Below, piece after piece: positions 24,183-35,032 of a stretch of 64,000 bases of DNA. The notes beneath the pieces were generated by a model. That model did no database searches. It was not told the origin of the DNA and saw nothing but the letters and a program-made list of their open reading frames with translations. Position 1 is the first letter of the stretch. Each line of letters starts with the position of its first letter. The position numbers and the translations under genes were made by a program. This stretch comes from Dermacentor variabilis (Eukaryota > Arthropoda > Arachnida > Ixodida > Ixodidae): assembly GCF_050947875.1 (NCBI RefSeq), contig NC_134568.1:215495648-215559647 (forward strand), written 5' to 3'.

Positions 24183-24316
24183 AATAGCGGCTGCGTGGCA
24201 CTAGGGCCATTAATTACCAATGTTCTCTTACGCAGACGCCGTCCGCGATTGGCTGTCGCCGCAGCTATCCTCTCATTTCATTCCGGTCGCTAGTATTACT
24301 GGTGGCTTCCGGAAAT

Positions 24317-24497
24317 CCCGGCCGTGGCGACCGCATTTCGATGGGGGCGAAACGCGAAAACGCCTATGTACCGTGCATTGGGAGCACGTAAAAGAACACC
24401 AGGTAGCCAGAATTATCACGGAGTCACCCCCTACGGCGTGCGTCATAATCAGATCGCAGTTTTGGCCCGTTAGAGCCAGAGTTAAAATTTTTAATTT
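24317..24497 (+). mobile_element. Ruka-like SINE, lacking its tRNA head
   Basis: Starts at CCCGGCCGTGGCGACCGCAT TTCGATGGGGGCGAAACGCG, then GTACCGTGCATTGGGAGCAC, GGTAGCCAGAATTATCACGG, CTACGGCGTGCGTCATAATC and GTTTTGGCCCGTTAGAGCC. The A-box part is missing, consistent with 5' truncation during insertion. Confidence 0.8.
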
Positions 24498-26496
24498 GTA
24501 ACTCGCCCTGGATGGAGTCCCATTCATGCTCCAGCTCTGCCAGGAAGCCGACAATATACTTAAAACAAAGCAAAATATATTACTCGTAGCTAATTTATTT
24601 AAAATATCTCATGTATTCTATCATACACGCGTCTGTTGCATTTTGAGCGCTTCTTGTTGCCACATGTTTTCCAGCTCAAGCATAGACACTGACTTGAAAG
24701 CGGTATGGCGATTTTGGTTCTTAGTGGTAGAGCCGGCTGAGGCGGCAGCGAAAAATCGGTGCTCGCAATCTTTGTTGCTGACGACCTCGACGCTGTGGTC
24801 TTACACTCATGTAGTTTCTTAAAGAAGTGCCGGGAGAGTCATTGGCTCTACTCATTTTTTTTCCTACTTTGGCCACGATCAGAACCAGTCAAGATTATAG
24901 TTTCTGAAAAGTTGAGTCTGCTGGAACCCGCCCTTCTAGCCATATAAAAGGCACTTTCTCCTTCCATCTCAATTTTGTTCCTTTCTTTCTTAAATCAGCT
25001 AGGAGTTGGTTCATGCCTCGTCTGCGTTTTCCCCTGTTTTGCTGTATATTCCGTGGCCTTTATTTGCGCTTAGTGCCCAGCTCGTGCCTTTCTTCTGTGC
25101 TTGCTTCGACCTACATCCGCAGAAAGGAAACGAAAACGTCAACAGCCTTCGCTTCCGGAAGTCGTCTCTCGCTATGTTTTCGCTTTCCGGCTGTCCGCTT
25201 TTCTCTCGTTGTTGACGACCTTCCAGTATCAACATCGGCTGCTGCAGTCTCTTCGAGGCAGCGTGCACGGTATTTTTGTTTTCCTGCACGCTCTTCTTTA
25301 GCCATGTCTTCGTGGCCGCGTAGAATATTCCCCACGCGACGTTCCCTTTCATTTTGTGCTCCCCGTCGGTTCTCTGGTGACCATCACTTATTTCTTTCTG
25401 GGATTGGCCGCCGTCTGCACGTCTTCGTCTCTCGGCCGCGCCGCAAGCCTCGGTCGACGCTCATGAATAATTCTTCGCGGCGCGAACCGCAACAGCGCGC
25501 TAGGATTGGTGCGGGCGAGACAAAGGACCAGCTATAGGCGATACGGAAGCCGTAAGCACATACGCCGTGTCCTCATGTATGAGGGGGCAACCACGACGCC
25601 AGCAGCGTGTTTGCCTCGCCGCCTCCCCCCTCTTCTTTCTCCGCGACTGACGTCGTGCTCCATCCTTCACTTCATCATCTGCACCTCCGATGTCCGGTAC
25701 GCCCCGGCCAGAGCATCCTATCAGCCTGTCGTGGTGACCGCGTGGATGCCCGTTTTGTTGAGGAACGACGGCGCCGGTTGTCGGCACTCCGCCGTCCTTT
25801 GTGACGCCAGTCGCCTGGTATTTCTGAACCGTTGCTCGCTTTGGGCTCTGTCGCGGCGAGAATGCGAATGGTAGAGCCTTCGTCTGCCGCAACTACAACG
25901 ACATGATGCTGGTAGCTGTCTCTGTTCAACACAATCAGCTCTACTGGCTCTTTCTTGACTGCAACAAAAAGCTCAAAGCATCTCCAGCGCCCTCTGCTTG
26001 TACCTGCACGCATTTGGACGCTCGGGTCTTGCTATTCCGCTCGCAGCTCTTGCTCGCAAACTTCCGAGCAAACTCGAATGGTTTGCCACCGAGCCATTAC
26101 TTTTAAGTCGAGAAATCTATTTGTTTAATTTTCCTGCCTCCTGTATGTGATAGGCGGACGGATGTCAAATGTTCTGTGCTCTGAATGCTATCGTGGTTAA
26201 TAGAAACCCTGTTGGGAAGGACCTGCGAGAAATTCTCGTAACGAGCTCTCTTCTCGCATGCTTCGCATTACAAGCCCTCATTGCTCGCATGGCCGTCTGC
26301 AGCAAGCCGGGAGCCGCAACGCCGTTTTATGCATCCTCATTATAATTTTCAGGCAAATCTGATGCTACCATGCGGGGACACTTGATTTGCCTATAACCTA
26401 CACTCTCGCAGATTACTGTAATAACAGGTAGTGGGGATGATTCGCTAAGCTTTCTTTCTTGCCTTCGCCGCTTATGCCAAGGCAGATTAGCCGTAT
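24498..26496. other. No gene recognised
   Basis: 2 kb containing several 110-175 codon ORFs on both strands (25011-25537, 25500-26013). Their Arg/Ser-rich composition, and the presence of equally long overlapping frames on both strands, argue against coding. No known domain seen. Confidence 0.45.
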
Positions 26497-26633
26497 GGCC
26501 CGTATTCACAAAAACGTTCTTACGCTAAAGGCGTTCGTACCAGTCAACAGTGATGTGGTACATATGATTAGCGAAGGCGGTCAGCCAATTATAACCAGCA
26601 GTTACGAACGAAAGGCTTTGTGAATTCGGCCCC
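26497..26633. mobile_element. MITE-like element, GGCCCGTATTCACAAA ends
   Basis: 137 bp with imperfect terminal inverted repeats: GGCCCGTATTCACAAA at the left and TTTGTGAATTCGGCCC at the right. Internal blocks include TTACGCTAAAGGCGTTCGTA and GTTACGAACGAAAGG. Related sequences are at 36791 and 39394. No coding capacity, so any mobility would need a transposase from elsewhere. Confidence 0.65.
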
Positions 26634-26899
26634 TGGTGTTTACATTGGTCGTTTTTCTTTCCGTTCACTCCTCTCCCCAACTAAGGTTCGCCATCTGGTG
26701 TTCGCACTGCTCACTTGGCTTTCCCTTCATCCTTTGCCGCAACACAGGGTAACCAGCTGGTGGCCACACTGGCTAGCCTACCTGTCCATTGCTGTCTCTT
26801 TCGTCCTCTTCCTTTCGCTGAGTGAAAAATATGGTAAGGAATCGACTTGTTTTGTAACATTCGAGTAAGCAATCCAAGGGCGAGATCATTCATTAAATT

Positions 26900-27815
26900 G
26901 CGTTACCCAAGAACATGCTCCCTGGGAGACACGACAAGAGGCGGTCTGCCAGAGCCAAGGCCCTTCAAGAAAGGTACCAAAGCAACCAGCACACCGCTTA
27001 TGTCGATGCAGCAAAGCAAAATCACCAAACTTACGTAGTGAGCGTCCTGACCGGAGAGGGAAGTATCCTCAACGCCGCGACCATGAAAACAGTGTCCACC
27101 GTGGAAGCGGAAGAGACTGCCATTGCTTTGGCCATCATGAATCCCTATGTGCAAACTATCATAAGCGGCTCCAAAAGGGCAATCGTCAACTTATCGAGAG
27201 GCAGCATAGGCGTCTGTGCTGCGCGAGTCCTACGGGACTTTACAAATGAAAATACTGTTGAATTCGTGTGGGTCCCTGCCCATTCGTGGAATCAGGGAAT
27301 AAGGAGGCGCACTGGGTAGCCCGAGGTCTAATCAACCGGGAGGTGTGCCCCTCAGACTCGGATCCCATGGATGAGGCACCGACGACATACCATGAGATAA
27401 GAAGCTACTACAAGCAAAAAAGGCGAATCTACCCGCCTCTAAACGCAAGCCTCACGCCAGCGCAAGCCTCGATCCTGCGTCGAATCCAAACTAAGTCGTT
27501 CCCCAGCCCACATTCGCTGGCCATAATTAGCAACGGGCAATGGAACCCCAGCATGTCAAAACTGCACAAATCAAACATTGGCTACACAAAATCACATTCT
27601 TTGGGGGTGCGAGGGCTTACCCCCTCCCAGGTCGCTTCTGCCAGCTCCCTCACAACAGACGTGGGAGGAGCTACTCAGAACGCCCGATCAAAAACTACAA
27701 AAAGGCCTCGTTGCCTGGGCCGAAAGGGTCATTCCTCGTGAGGAGCCATGCTAGGACTCGAGCTTGTCAGATCAAAAGTGAGCAGAACCTCAATAAAGTT
27801 GTTGCCACCACCATG
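26900..27815 (+). pseudogene. I-group LINE 3' fragment: RNase H and C-terminal zinc knuckle
   Basis: 26915-27319 encodes an RNase H-like stretch: AYVDAAKQ (first Asp), EAEETAIALAI (Glu), then ISGSKRAI where the usual Asp of the SDS-type motif is Gly, and FVWVPAHS (His region). A frameshift near 27300 leads to NKEAHWVARGLINRE. Further on, in another frame, C-x2-C-x9-H-x4-C can be read (CQNC ... HILWGC at about 27553-27612), the C-terminal knuckle of this LINE group. The 3' end near 27800 carries AATAAAG. It is a 5'-truncated, frameshifted dead copy. Confidence 0.75.
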
Positions 27816-28383
27816 TTGAAGGTTTTTAAGCGCCTCGCAAGGTCAATGCTCGTAACGAAATATGTGCCGGTTCTTTTTTCAATTAATGTCTACACGTCAC
27901 AGTTTAATGAGCAGATTACCTCGACCAATAGAGCGAAATGTAAATCTGGCGCGGACAACTCCTAATTCACACTGATGCCAGTGAACTTCTTCAGTGCTTA
28001 GATGCGACGTTTTGCTGCAATACAGAAGGCTCTAAAAACTTCGAGGACGCCTAAGGCTTCGCAATTAAGAGTGGAACACGATAGCATTCAAAGATCCCTG
28101 TCTGCTTCTCACGCTTCCCGGCAACTGCAGCTTATGTAACCGTAATGTTTATCGGGAAACGCTGGCACGAATGCGAGCTTTGTGGTGGAAACGCGGCCTC
28201 TGGCGGGGGCCGATGCCAGAGGTAGTGCACAGTCGCGCCCAAAAGGTTGCTTCATTTTGAGGTTTCTGTTATTGTTTCGCACTTTTAATATTTCAGTCTG
28301 AGAAGACTTAACACAAAAGGCATGCGCTATCCGTGTTTTGTTTCATGACATTTGTTTGTGGGCTGTTATTCTCAAAATTCCTA
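27816..28383. other. No gene recognised
   Basis: Plain sequence between two LINE copies. Nothing identifiable. Confidence 0.5.
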
Positions 28384-28467
28384 GGAGAGAGAGAGAGAGA
28401 GAGAGAAAAAAAAACATTTATTCGAACCATCGAGGTGGTTGCTCTTGAGGTCGAGTGGGTCGTGTCC

Positions 28468-28956
28468 TCATTCCAGGACTCCACTGGCCATGGCTGCTCG
28501 ACGTACTTGCTGGACGAGAGCTTCTTGTCCCGCCAGGGTATCGCCGGCCAGCTGTACCTTCCACGGCTCAAATGACGTGCTAGGCGTCTTTAAGTGTTGA
28601 GGTTTGCCCCCGCACCCCCACGAGATGTGAAAGAGTGTAGGGCGTGTGTCGCCGCACCAGGGGCAGATGCCGCGATATGTATGTGGGAACATTTTACTGT
28701 ATCTGTGTACGTTTGGAAATGTCTTGGTCTGAATAAGTCGGAGAGCTACGGCATCTTCAGTGCTGAGCTTTCTGTGAGGCGGTGGATAAATCCTACGGTT
28801 GAGTCGCTGGATCTCGAGTCGGTCGCAGTAATTGGACGGCAGGGGCATGAAGGTAAAGGGTGGGACGATTCGTCTTGCCCCGCTCGGTTGATTAGCGCTC
28901 GAGCTAGGGCGTTCGCCCTTTCGTTCCCCTCCAGACCCGCGTGGCCCGGCGTCCAC
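28468..28956 (-). pseudogene. LINE C-terminal zinc-knuckle region
   Basis: 162 codons. The part after about residue 60 is in the true frame: PPPHRKLSTEDAVALRLIQT, then CPWCGDTRPTLFHISWGC, a C-x2-C-x8-H-x4-C knuckle. The same layout (A(V/L)xLRxLQTxxFP then the knuckle) recurs in the LINEs at 60214 and 58408. It ends with a stop about 80 bases before the terminal tract. Confidence 0.8.
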
Positions 28957-28967
28957 GTGATTTGATG

Positions 28968-29480
28968 TTATTCTTCCAGCCTTTGGCCTAGAATCTGAGC
29001 CGCCAGCAGCGGTGTTCGTCCATTGGTAAAGTTACGGCAGGCCTGTTGCGAGTCGGTAACGACATGGACTTCCCTACCTACCCTGTCTTCTTGCTTTATT
29101 ACCAGCGCCGCGGCTATGGTCTCAGCCGCAGCTGGGGTCTCTGCCCTTACGGAGGCCGCGAGGGTCAAGGAGTTGTCTCTTCCGTTCACGGCGGCTACCG
29201 CGAAGAGGCCCTCTATAAGGTACGCCGCCACGTCCACGTACGTTACGTACGGGTCACCCTTGAATTGTCGGCGCTGTCTGTCGACGCGAGCCTTGCGTCG
29301 TACTTCATGGTGTTCATGGCTCATGTGCTTCGGTATCGGGTTCGCCTTGATCTTGCCTCTGACCTCAGGCGAGAGTGATCGTTGCCCATCGAGGGAACGG
29401 AGCTCCGTTGCCGTTCCGGTCCGGTGGAGGATGGCTCTGCCCGCCGCCGTCTTCTGTAGTCTGGTCTTTTGCGAAACCAT
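28968..29480 (-). pseudogene. LINE RNase H domain
   Basis: 170 codons after the RT in another frame. RNase H motifs: VTYVDVAAY (Asp), AAAETIAAALVI (Glu) and VVTDSQQACRNF (Asp). The His-containing GHAGLEGNERAN-type segment lies past the stop, in the next frame near 28940. RNase H after RT places the element in the I group of LINEs. Broken by frameshifts at both ends. Confidence 0.85.
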
Positions 29481-29527
29481 AACACGTCCGACAGCTCAGC
29501 AAAGGTGTTGTGGATATCGAGGGCCGC

Positions 29528-31042
29528 TTACTTCTCTTTTGAGGTGGTGACAGGGAGACCCAGGGCCGGTTTGTACGCGCCTCTGATGATGGCATCGACT
29601 TGTTCTTGGTCGCGTTTCTGTAGCGAGTGATAGTGATACGACATGCTATACGTTATTCTGCTGATCACCAGAGCCTGGACGAGGCGAAGCGTGTCCTCTT
29701 TTCGCGTGCCCTTGCGGCTTCTTGTAATACGTTTTATAATCCGCGAGATCTGGTCGGTGGCAGACCTTAGGGTTTGGATGGTATGGGAGGCTTTCAGGTT
29801 GCTCTGGATCCAAAAACCCAGGATCCTAGTCTTATTGCCTTCCCTGATCTTCTGGCCCTCAAGATAGAGGTCGATAGGGCCGGGGGACTTGTAGATTCCT
29901 CCTCCGTGCACCCGGATCACCTCGGACTTTTCGGACGCACAACGCATCCCGCTCGCTGCCGCAAATCTCTCCACGGCCGTCGCGGCCTCTTGAAGGGTCG
30001 CCTCTTTTCGCGCTAGGGAGCCCTTGGTGGCCCAGAGCGTGACGTCGTCTGCGTACAGGGCGTAACCTAGGTCGGGGATCTTCCGCAGCTCTTTGGTCAG
30101 CGCTAGCATCGCGACGCTGAAGAGAATCGGGGAGATTATCGCCCCTTGCGGTGTTCCTTTGTTCGGCACGTCTATCGTATCCGATCGAGTCTGGCCTATT
30201 CCGATGGTTGCCGTCCGACACGTCAGGAACGATTTAACGTAATTAAAGATGCGCTGCCCGCAGCTGATGTCGTTCAGTCCTTTAAGAATGGCCTCGTGGG
30301 AGATGTTATCGAAGGCCCCTTTTAGGTCGAGTGCGAGCAGGAGGTGTTCTCCTCCCTTCGGGATGCCCTTGAGAACTTCTTCCCTTAGGATTAGGAACGC
30401 ATCTTGCGCAGAAAGTCCCGGCCTGAAGCCAAGCATGGTGTGCGGGAAGAGGTCACCGTCCTCTGTGTAATGTTGGAGGCGGGTTTCGATGACCCTCTCG
30501 TACAGCTTGCCGAGGCACGAAGTCAGCGAGATGGGACGCAGGGCGTCGATCGCGGGCTTCTTGCCGGGTTTGGGAATCGTCACGATTTCCGCGTGTTTCC
30601 ACTCGTTCGGTACGTGGCCCTTGCTCCAGAGTTCCTCGTTTAGGTGTTCGGTCAAGTCCTGGATGTGCATCGGGCTCAGGTTTCTAATCATGACATTGGT
30701 GATTTTGTCAACTCCGGGAGCAGTATTGCGCTGTGAGGCTCGTGCCACGGCATACACCTCTTCCTCCGTGATGGGAGCGTCCAGTTATGGTCTTGGTTCT
30801 CCTTCATATTTTAGGAGGCAGGGTTGTATGGGGTCGCTACCCAGGTATCTGGTTTTTAGGGTGTCAATCAGATCCTGGTCGTTTCCGGGGAACTTGTGAG
30901 CGATTTCTAGAAGCGTCCGACTGGTTGTCGATTTCGCCTTGTCGGGCTCGATCGGGCAAAGTAGGATGGCCCACGTCTGCGCCATACTCAGGGTACCCTT
31001 GAGCGTTTCCTTCAAAGATATGCCGTTAGCTGTGGCGACCAC
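29528..31042 (-). pseudogene. LINE reverse transcriptase
   Basis: The main ORF (30757-29528, 409 codons) covers the RT fingers, palm and thumb: TAPGVDKITNVMIRNLSP, IPKPGK, RPISLTSCLGKLYERVI, LALDLKGAFDN (first catalytic Asp), KGTPQGAIISPILF and YALYADDVTLW (YADD catalytic pair). Thumb motifs ILGFWIQSN and RKGTRKEDTLRLVQALVISRITY follow. Upstream, 31042-30785 is the linker (MVATANGISLKETLKGTL) and is separated from the RT by a frame break near 30785. The RT ORF itself ends prematurely in the thumb/connection at 29528. The catalytic centre is intact but the polyprotein is not. Confidence 0.9.
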
Positions 31043-32124
31043 GTTGTGGTAAGTGGCAATTAGGCGCTAACTACCAAGTTCCATTAATTAACCTTTAGTT
31101 CCAGCGGGTTTATCGTAATTGGGAAATTGAAGTAAACTCTCGATCTGTACAAGCCATATAAACGGTTGCATCTGGAAAAATGCGCTCGAACCCGAAAGTT
31201 GGAGGCTGCAGCGAGCGCGAAGCCCCGCCCCTCGAAGCGACATCCTGCTTACGTCACCCAGCAGTGGGGAGGGGGGGTTCCTCACTGTCGGCAGGCGTGT
31301 GGACGAAATAAATGCAGAATTAATGCTTTCGTTTTAACGCGCAAGCTTTAAGGGCCCCGTGTCACAGAAAATCCGGTGTCGGTGTCGTCAGAGTTGTCCG
31401 TGAGCGAAAATGCCGTATATATTTAGGTATATGTGTATGCCCCGCCTTGCTGTATGGCATGCGGTATATGCGGGTTATATTGCCACAAGATTATATCACT
31501 AAGACTACTCATACCTTGTATTGCATTGTTGACAAAGTTATACCTCGGAATTTTGCTGCGTCATAAAATTCCGAGGAATAACTTTGTCAACAATGCAAGA
31601 CAAGGTATGAGCAGTCTTAGTGATATAATCTTGTGGCAATATAACCCGCATATACCGCATGTCATACAGCAAGGCGGGGCATACACATATACCTAAATAT
31701 ATACGGCATTTTCGCTCACGGACAACTCTGCCGACACCGACACCGGAATTTCTGTGACACGGGGCCCTTAAAGCTTGCGCGTTAAAACGAAAGCATTAAT
31801 TCTGCATTTATTTCGTCCACATGCCTGCCGACAGTGAGGAATCCCCCCCCCCCTCCCCACTGCTGGGTGACGTAAGCAGGATGTCGCTTCGAGGGGCACG
31901 GCTTCGCGCTCGCTGCAGCCTCCAACTTTCGGGTTCGAGCGCATTTTTCCAGATGCAAACGTTTATATGGCTTGTACGGATCGAGAGTTTACTTCAATTT
32001 CCCAATTGCGATTAACCCGCTGGAACTAAAGGTTAATTAATGGATCTTGGTAGTTAGCGCCTAATTGCCACTTACCATAACGTAGTCGCCACAGCTAACG
32101 GCATATCTTCGAAGCAAACGCCCA
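31001..32124. repeat. 1.12-kb near-perfect palindrome (fold-back)
   Basis: Arms 31001-31554 and 31565-32124 are reverse complements along their length with scattered mismatches and small indels. A 10-base loop (GCTGCGTCAT) sits at 31555-31564 between CCTCGGAATTTT and AAAATTCCGAGG. The arms contain GGGCCCCGTGTCACAG and ATATGCGGGTTATATTGCCA blocks. The outermost ~60-75 bp of both arms match the LINE linker coding sequence (VVATANGIS in translation), inverted on the right. There is no transposase ORF. Confidence 0.93.
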
Positions 32125-32152
32125 TTTAGTTCACAACAGGTATTTTAAAATT

Positions 32153-32467
32153 TTACTTCGTCTTTGTAGAAACACCCGGTATAGACTCCATACTTTCTGG
32201 TGGCACATTATCTAGCTTTTTCTTTTTGTACCTAACTTTGCAAGTAACGTTGCTTTTGTTCTCGACAGAATAGAAGAACATACGAAAGACATGAAGTGTG
32301 ATGTCTTTATTAGGCTGATTTTGTACGTCTTCTTGGAATGCACTGTCAGTATCGCCTGTATAGTCCCTCAAAAAAAGCAGAAAAAAGTTGAGGAATGCGC
32401 GAAAATGGTCTTTGTCTTCTACGCAGACGGGAAAAAGGCAAGCATTATAGTTCTGTAGTATTTCCAT
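32153..32467 (-). CDS. Unrecognised 104-codon ORF
   Basis: Balanced, protein-like composition: acidic/hydrophobic middle (FLNFFLLFLRDYTGDTDS), one N-glycosylation-like NVT, a KKKK patch and no simple repeats. It sits between the palindrome and an (AT)n tract. I do not recognise a family. There is no supporting promoter, polyadenylation signal or splice site that I can defend. It could be a fragment of an unknown gene or chance. Confidence 0.2.
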   Translation of the reverse strand: MEILQNYNACLFPVCVEDKDHFRAFLNFFLLFLRDYTGDTDSAFQEDVQNQPNKDITLHVFRMFFYSVENKSNVTCKVRYKKKKLDNVPPESMESIPGVSTKTK

Positions 32468-32496
32468 AGCTTATCGGAAAAAAATCACCGAGATAC

Positions 32497-32500
<4 letters not shown>

Positions 32501-32576
<76 letters not shown>
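32501..32576. repeat. (AT)n microsatellite
   Basis: About 38 AT units. Confidence 0.97.
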
Positions 32577-32580
<4 letters not shown>

Positions 32581-33253
32581 ATATCATAAAAATCCAACAA
32601 ACAAAGACACCAAGGACAGCATAGGAGGCGAAATTACTTGTACTTATTAATTGAAATAAAGAAATGATCAATTAATGGCAATGAAGCAAGATAGCGAGGT
32701 GGGCTAGTTTGTTGTGACTCATTTGCGAGTCAGCGCCGTGTTGTCAAGTTTCTTCCTTTTGTCCGTGTCCCTTTGCGCTGTTACCAAAAGTACGATGAAG
32801 GGAAATAAAAGTGGACGAAAAAAACAACTGGCAACAGGTGAGATACGTCTTCGCATTACGCGTGCGATGCTCTTACCAATTGAGCTACCGCGGCGCCGTT
32901 TTCCCATCCACTTTCTGTGGTATTTAGGTTTTACTACTGGAACTAACCTCGGGAGTGTTAGCCAGCGCTACCACCCATTGCGCTTGGCCGCGGATGTGGG
33001 ACATCCTTTATGCCGCAGGCGTGACGAGTACGTGATTTTTTTTGGGGGGTGAATGCAAACTGGTCAGTAAACCCACATATGTTACCTGAAAGCATAAATG
33101 CGGCCGGGTTCGATACCGTCGCTGTGTAATGAACGAAAAGAAAGGAAACCGAGTGACCCAATTTTTATTAGTCCTATCATAAGAAGCCAACAAGCAATGA
33201 CACCAATGACAGCATAAAGGAAATTATCTGCAGTTCTTCACTGAAATAAAGAA

Positions 33254-33256
<3 letters not shown>
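32577..33256 (-). repeat. tRNA-headed dispersed repeat between two (AT)n tracts
   Basis: On the minus strand, GGCGCCGCGGTAGCTCAATT GGTAAGAGCATCGCACGCGT (about 32896 down to 32857) is a tRNA-like 5' half with an A box, but no B box follows at the right spacing. The flanks repeat each other loosely: CATAAAAATCCAACAAACAA AGACACCAAGGACAGCAT at 32586 and CATAAGAAGCCAACAAGCAA TGACACCAATGACAGCAT at 33179, each followed by a GAAATAAAGAA block and AT-rich DNA. It is probably a composite non-autonomous repeat. Confidence 0.55.

Positions 33257-33313
<57 letters not shown>
33257..33313. repeat. (AT)n microsatellite
   Basis: About 28 AT units at the second boundary of the repeat above. Confidence 0.97.
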
Positions 33314-33314
<1 letters not shown>

Positions 33315-33659
33315 CATGGTAAAGGGAGCAAGCACTGTAAAGTTGTGTAAAACCACGGCCTCTCTATACTCACTCGCTATTCGTGAATACATTCTTGCCA
33401 ACACTTCTGTAACGTCAGTATTCTTGCCTCAAATGTACTCTATTTTCGCTTTACAGCGTTTTTTATAGTTCCCAGAACTGACAAAAATTCACGCAATATA
33501 CCGCTCCGTGTTGAGGCGTTCAGCGAAAAAAAAAATTATTATAATACATTTCTGATCACAACGTTTTCTCACTGTACCTATTTTCAATTGGAAGGCGAAA
33601 CGTTCGCACGACATTTGTTGACGAAATTATATTGCGCGGGTTAGCGTTCCAACATGTGA
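33314..33659. other. No gene recognised
   Basis: AT-rich sequence, nothing identifiable. Confidence 0.5.
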
Positions 33660-33849
33660 CACACCGTGGTGGCTGTGTGATTATGGCCATCTAACCGCTG
33701 AGCACGAGATCGCACGTTCAATTGCCAACAGCGGCGTTGGGCCTTCCGCTGGCGGCTGTGCTCAAGAACGCTTGGGTACCTTATTTTTAGCACACGCGCA
33801 AGGACTAGAAAGGGTCAAAATTGATTCGGAGCGCTCCACTGCGTCTCTC
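33660..33849 (+). mobile_element. SINE head fragment with unfamiliar tail
   Basis: ACCGTGGTGGCTGTGTGATTATGGC and CTGAGCACGAGATCGCACGT TCAATTGCC follow the tRNA-like head of the Ruka-like SINEs. The tail (CGCAAGGACTAGAAAGGGTC, GGAGCGCTCCACTGCGTCTC) does not match the others, suggesting a different SINE subfamily or a chimera. Confidence 0.5.
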
Positions 33850-34600
33850 TCGTAGCTAATGTGGTTCCTTTGGAGGTGTAGGAGTTGTAGGTCGTAGGGA
33901 GGAACTTAGGGGGGGGGACAGGACTAGGCGAGGATGATTTATTTGCATATTAACATTTGAACAAGAGATACATTCGACAGTCGAGCGTGACTCCCAAATG
34001 TAGCACGCAAGACGAAGCATACAGCATGCGAGCACGAAGCTCCAAACACACTGCTTCTCGAGCACGAGCACACTGCTCACGAGCACGATCACAGAGCACG
34101 CCCTAGCAGCCGACAGACAGCTGCTTGTAAACACTCCGTGCTCCCTAGATCCCTAGGTGAGGGAAAAACGTTCGACCAGTCATAGTAGCCGAGCCGCCTT
34201 TGAGCGGGAGGGCTTACACACACACACACTTCCGCAGTGGTTTCACTGCCACCACCGAGGTGAGACGGTCTTCGCAGAACTCGGGGCTTACGTCTGGAAA
34301 GGTGCATGGGACGGTGCTGACAAATACGTTCCCTCGGGAACTCCCCCGCTCACGGCATACCAGGTCGGCGGTGGCGTGTTCAGTAACAAAGCCTGGTTCG
34401 TCGAACTCATCTCGGCAATCCCGCGACGAAGAGTCGCGGACGCGACGTATTGTCCTCCGCACACAGTAGACTATAGTGGCGCCGTTTGGCTAGAAGATGA
34501 CGGTGGCTTTCCAGAAAATGCCAACCCTGCTGCTGCAGCTGGCTGAGAAACTACTTTGCATGTCGGCATCTAGGCAGGCCATTCCTAACAGAGGTTAAAA
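33850..34600 (-). mobile_element. Diverged relative of the 18-kb LTR
   Basis: Shares ordered blocks with 18290-19100: AGATACAT(T)CGACAGTC, GCGTGACTCCCAAATG, GCAAGACGA(A)GCATACAGCA, CTAGCAGCCGACA, a (CA)n tract, AACTCCCCC and AAAGCCTG(C/G)TTCGTCGAACTC. The TATA-like sequence seen in the other copy is changed here (CTTGTAAACAC), and no primer-binding site adjoins. Probably an old solo LTR. Confidence 0.55.
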
Positions 34601-34603
34601 ATC

Positions 34604-34655
34604 AATCAATTAATCAATCAATCACTCACTCACTCACTCAATCAATCAATCAATA
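34604..34655. repeat. (AATC)n/(ACTC)n microsatellite
   Basis: Tetranucleotide tract switching from AATC to ACTC and back. Confidence 0.9.
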
Positions 34656-34842
34656 GCTTTGTGCGCCTGGATTATTAAAGGCGCGCGGATTTTTCGTAGG
34701 GTTCAGTATCGAATAAAAAATGCGTGTGTGGAGCTTCGCAATACCAAGGTCAGTTGGTGACAGGCTATGTCTTGCTGGCAAAAAACAACGGGCAGGCCGT
34801 ATTACGCAAATATTTTTTTGTCCGATTCTTCTGGTTTACAAA

Positions 34843-35032
34843 AAGAAAAAAATATTCTGGGGTTTTCGCTGCCAAAACCACGATATGATTATGCGGCACA
34901 CCGTAGTGAGGCACTCCAGATTGATGTGTGCCGCCCACGGGCGTTGTTGCGTTTCGCCCCCGTTTAAATGCGGCCCGTGCTGTCGGGACGAGCAGCGCAA
35001 CGCCGAAGCCGCTACGGCGCCACGGTGGGCCT
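34843..35032 (-). mobile_element. Ruka-like SINE, head degraded
   Basis: On the minus strand the 3' end reads AATCATATCGTGGTTTTGGC AGCGAAAACCCCAG. The body has GGAGTGCCTCACTACGGTGT and GCATTTAAACGGGGGCGAAA. The head is CCCACCGTGGCGCC... with a damaged B box. Confidence 0.75.

Larger units (their letters stand above)
28384..31065 (-). mobile_element. I-group LINE, 5'-truncated, minus strand
   Basis: A non-LTR retrotransposon reading right to left: linker, RT, RNase H, C-terminal knuckle, short 3' UTR with AATAAATG and a terminal tract that is (TC)n on its own strand (28385-28406 as GA on plus). Endonuclease and ORF1 are missing. The left-hand (5') part enters the palindrome at 31001-32124. 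Confidence 0.88.

Noticed and set aside
24001..24220. Phe/Leu/Ser-repeat and Lys/Glu-repeat proteins
   Set aside because: Translations of the CTTT microsatellite. The same applies to 13488-13706 (CGTT), 44416-44715 (TG) and 44577-45058 (AAT/ATT).
25011..26013. ORFs of 110-174 codons as possible host exons
   Set aside because: Long frames overlap on both strands with similar composition bias; nothing recognised.
32840..32896. tRNA gene on the minus strand
   Set aside because: Only the 5' half resembles a tRNA; no B box at the right distance, and the flanks are repetitive.
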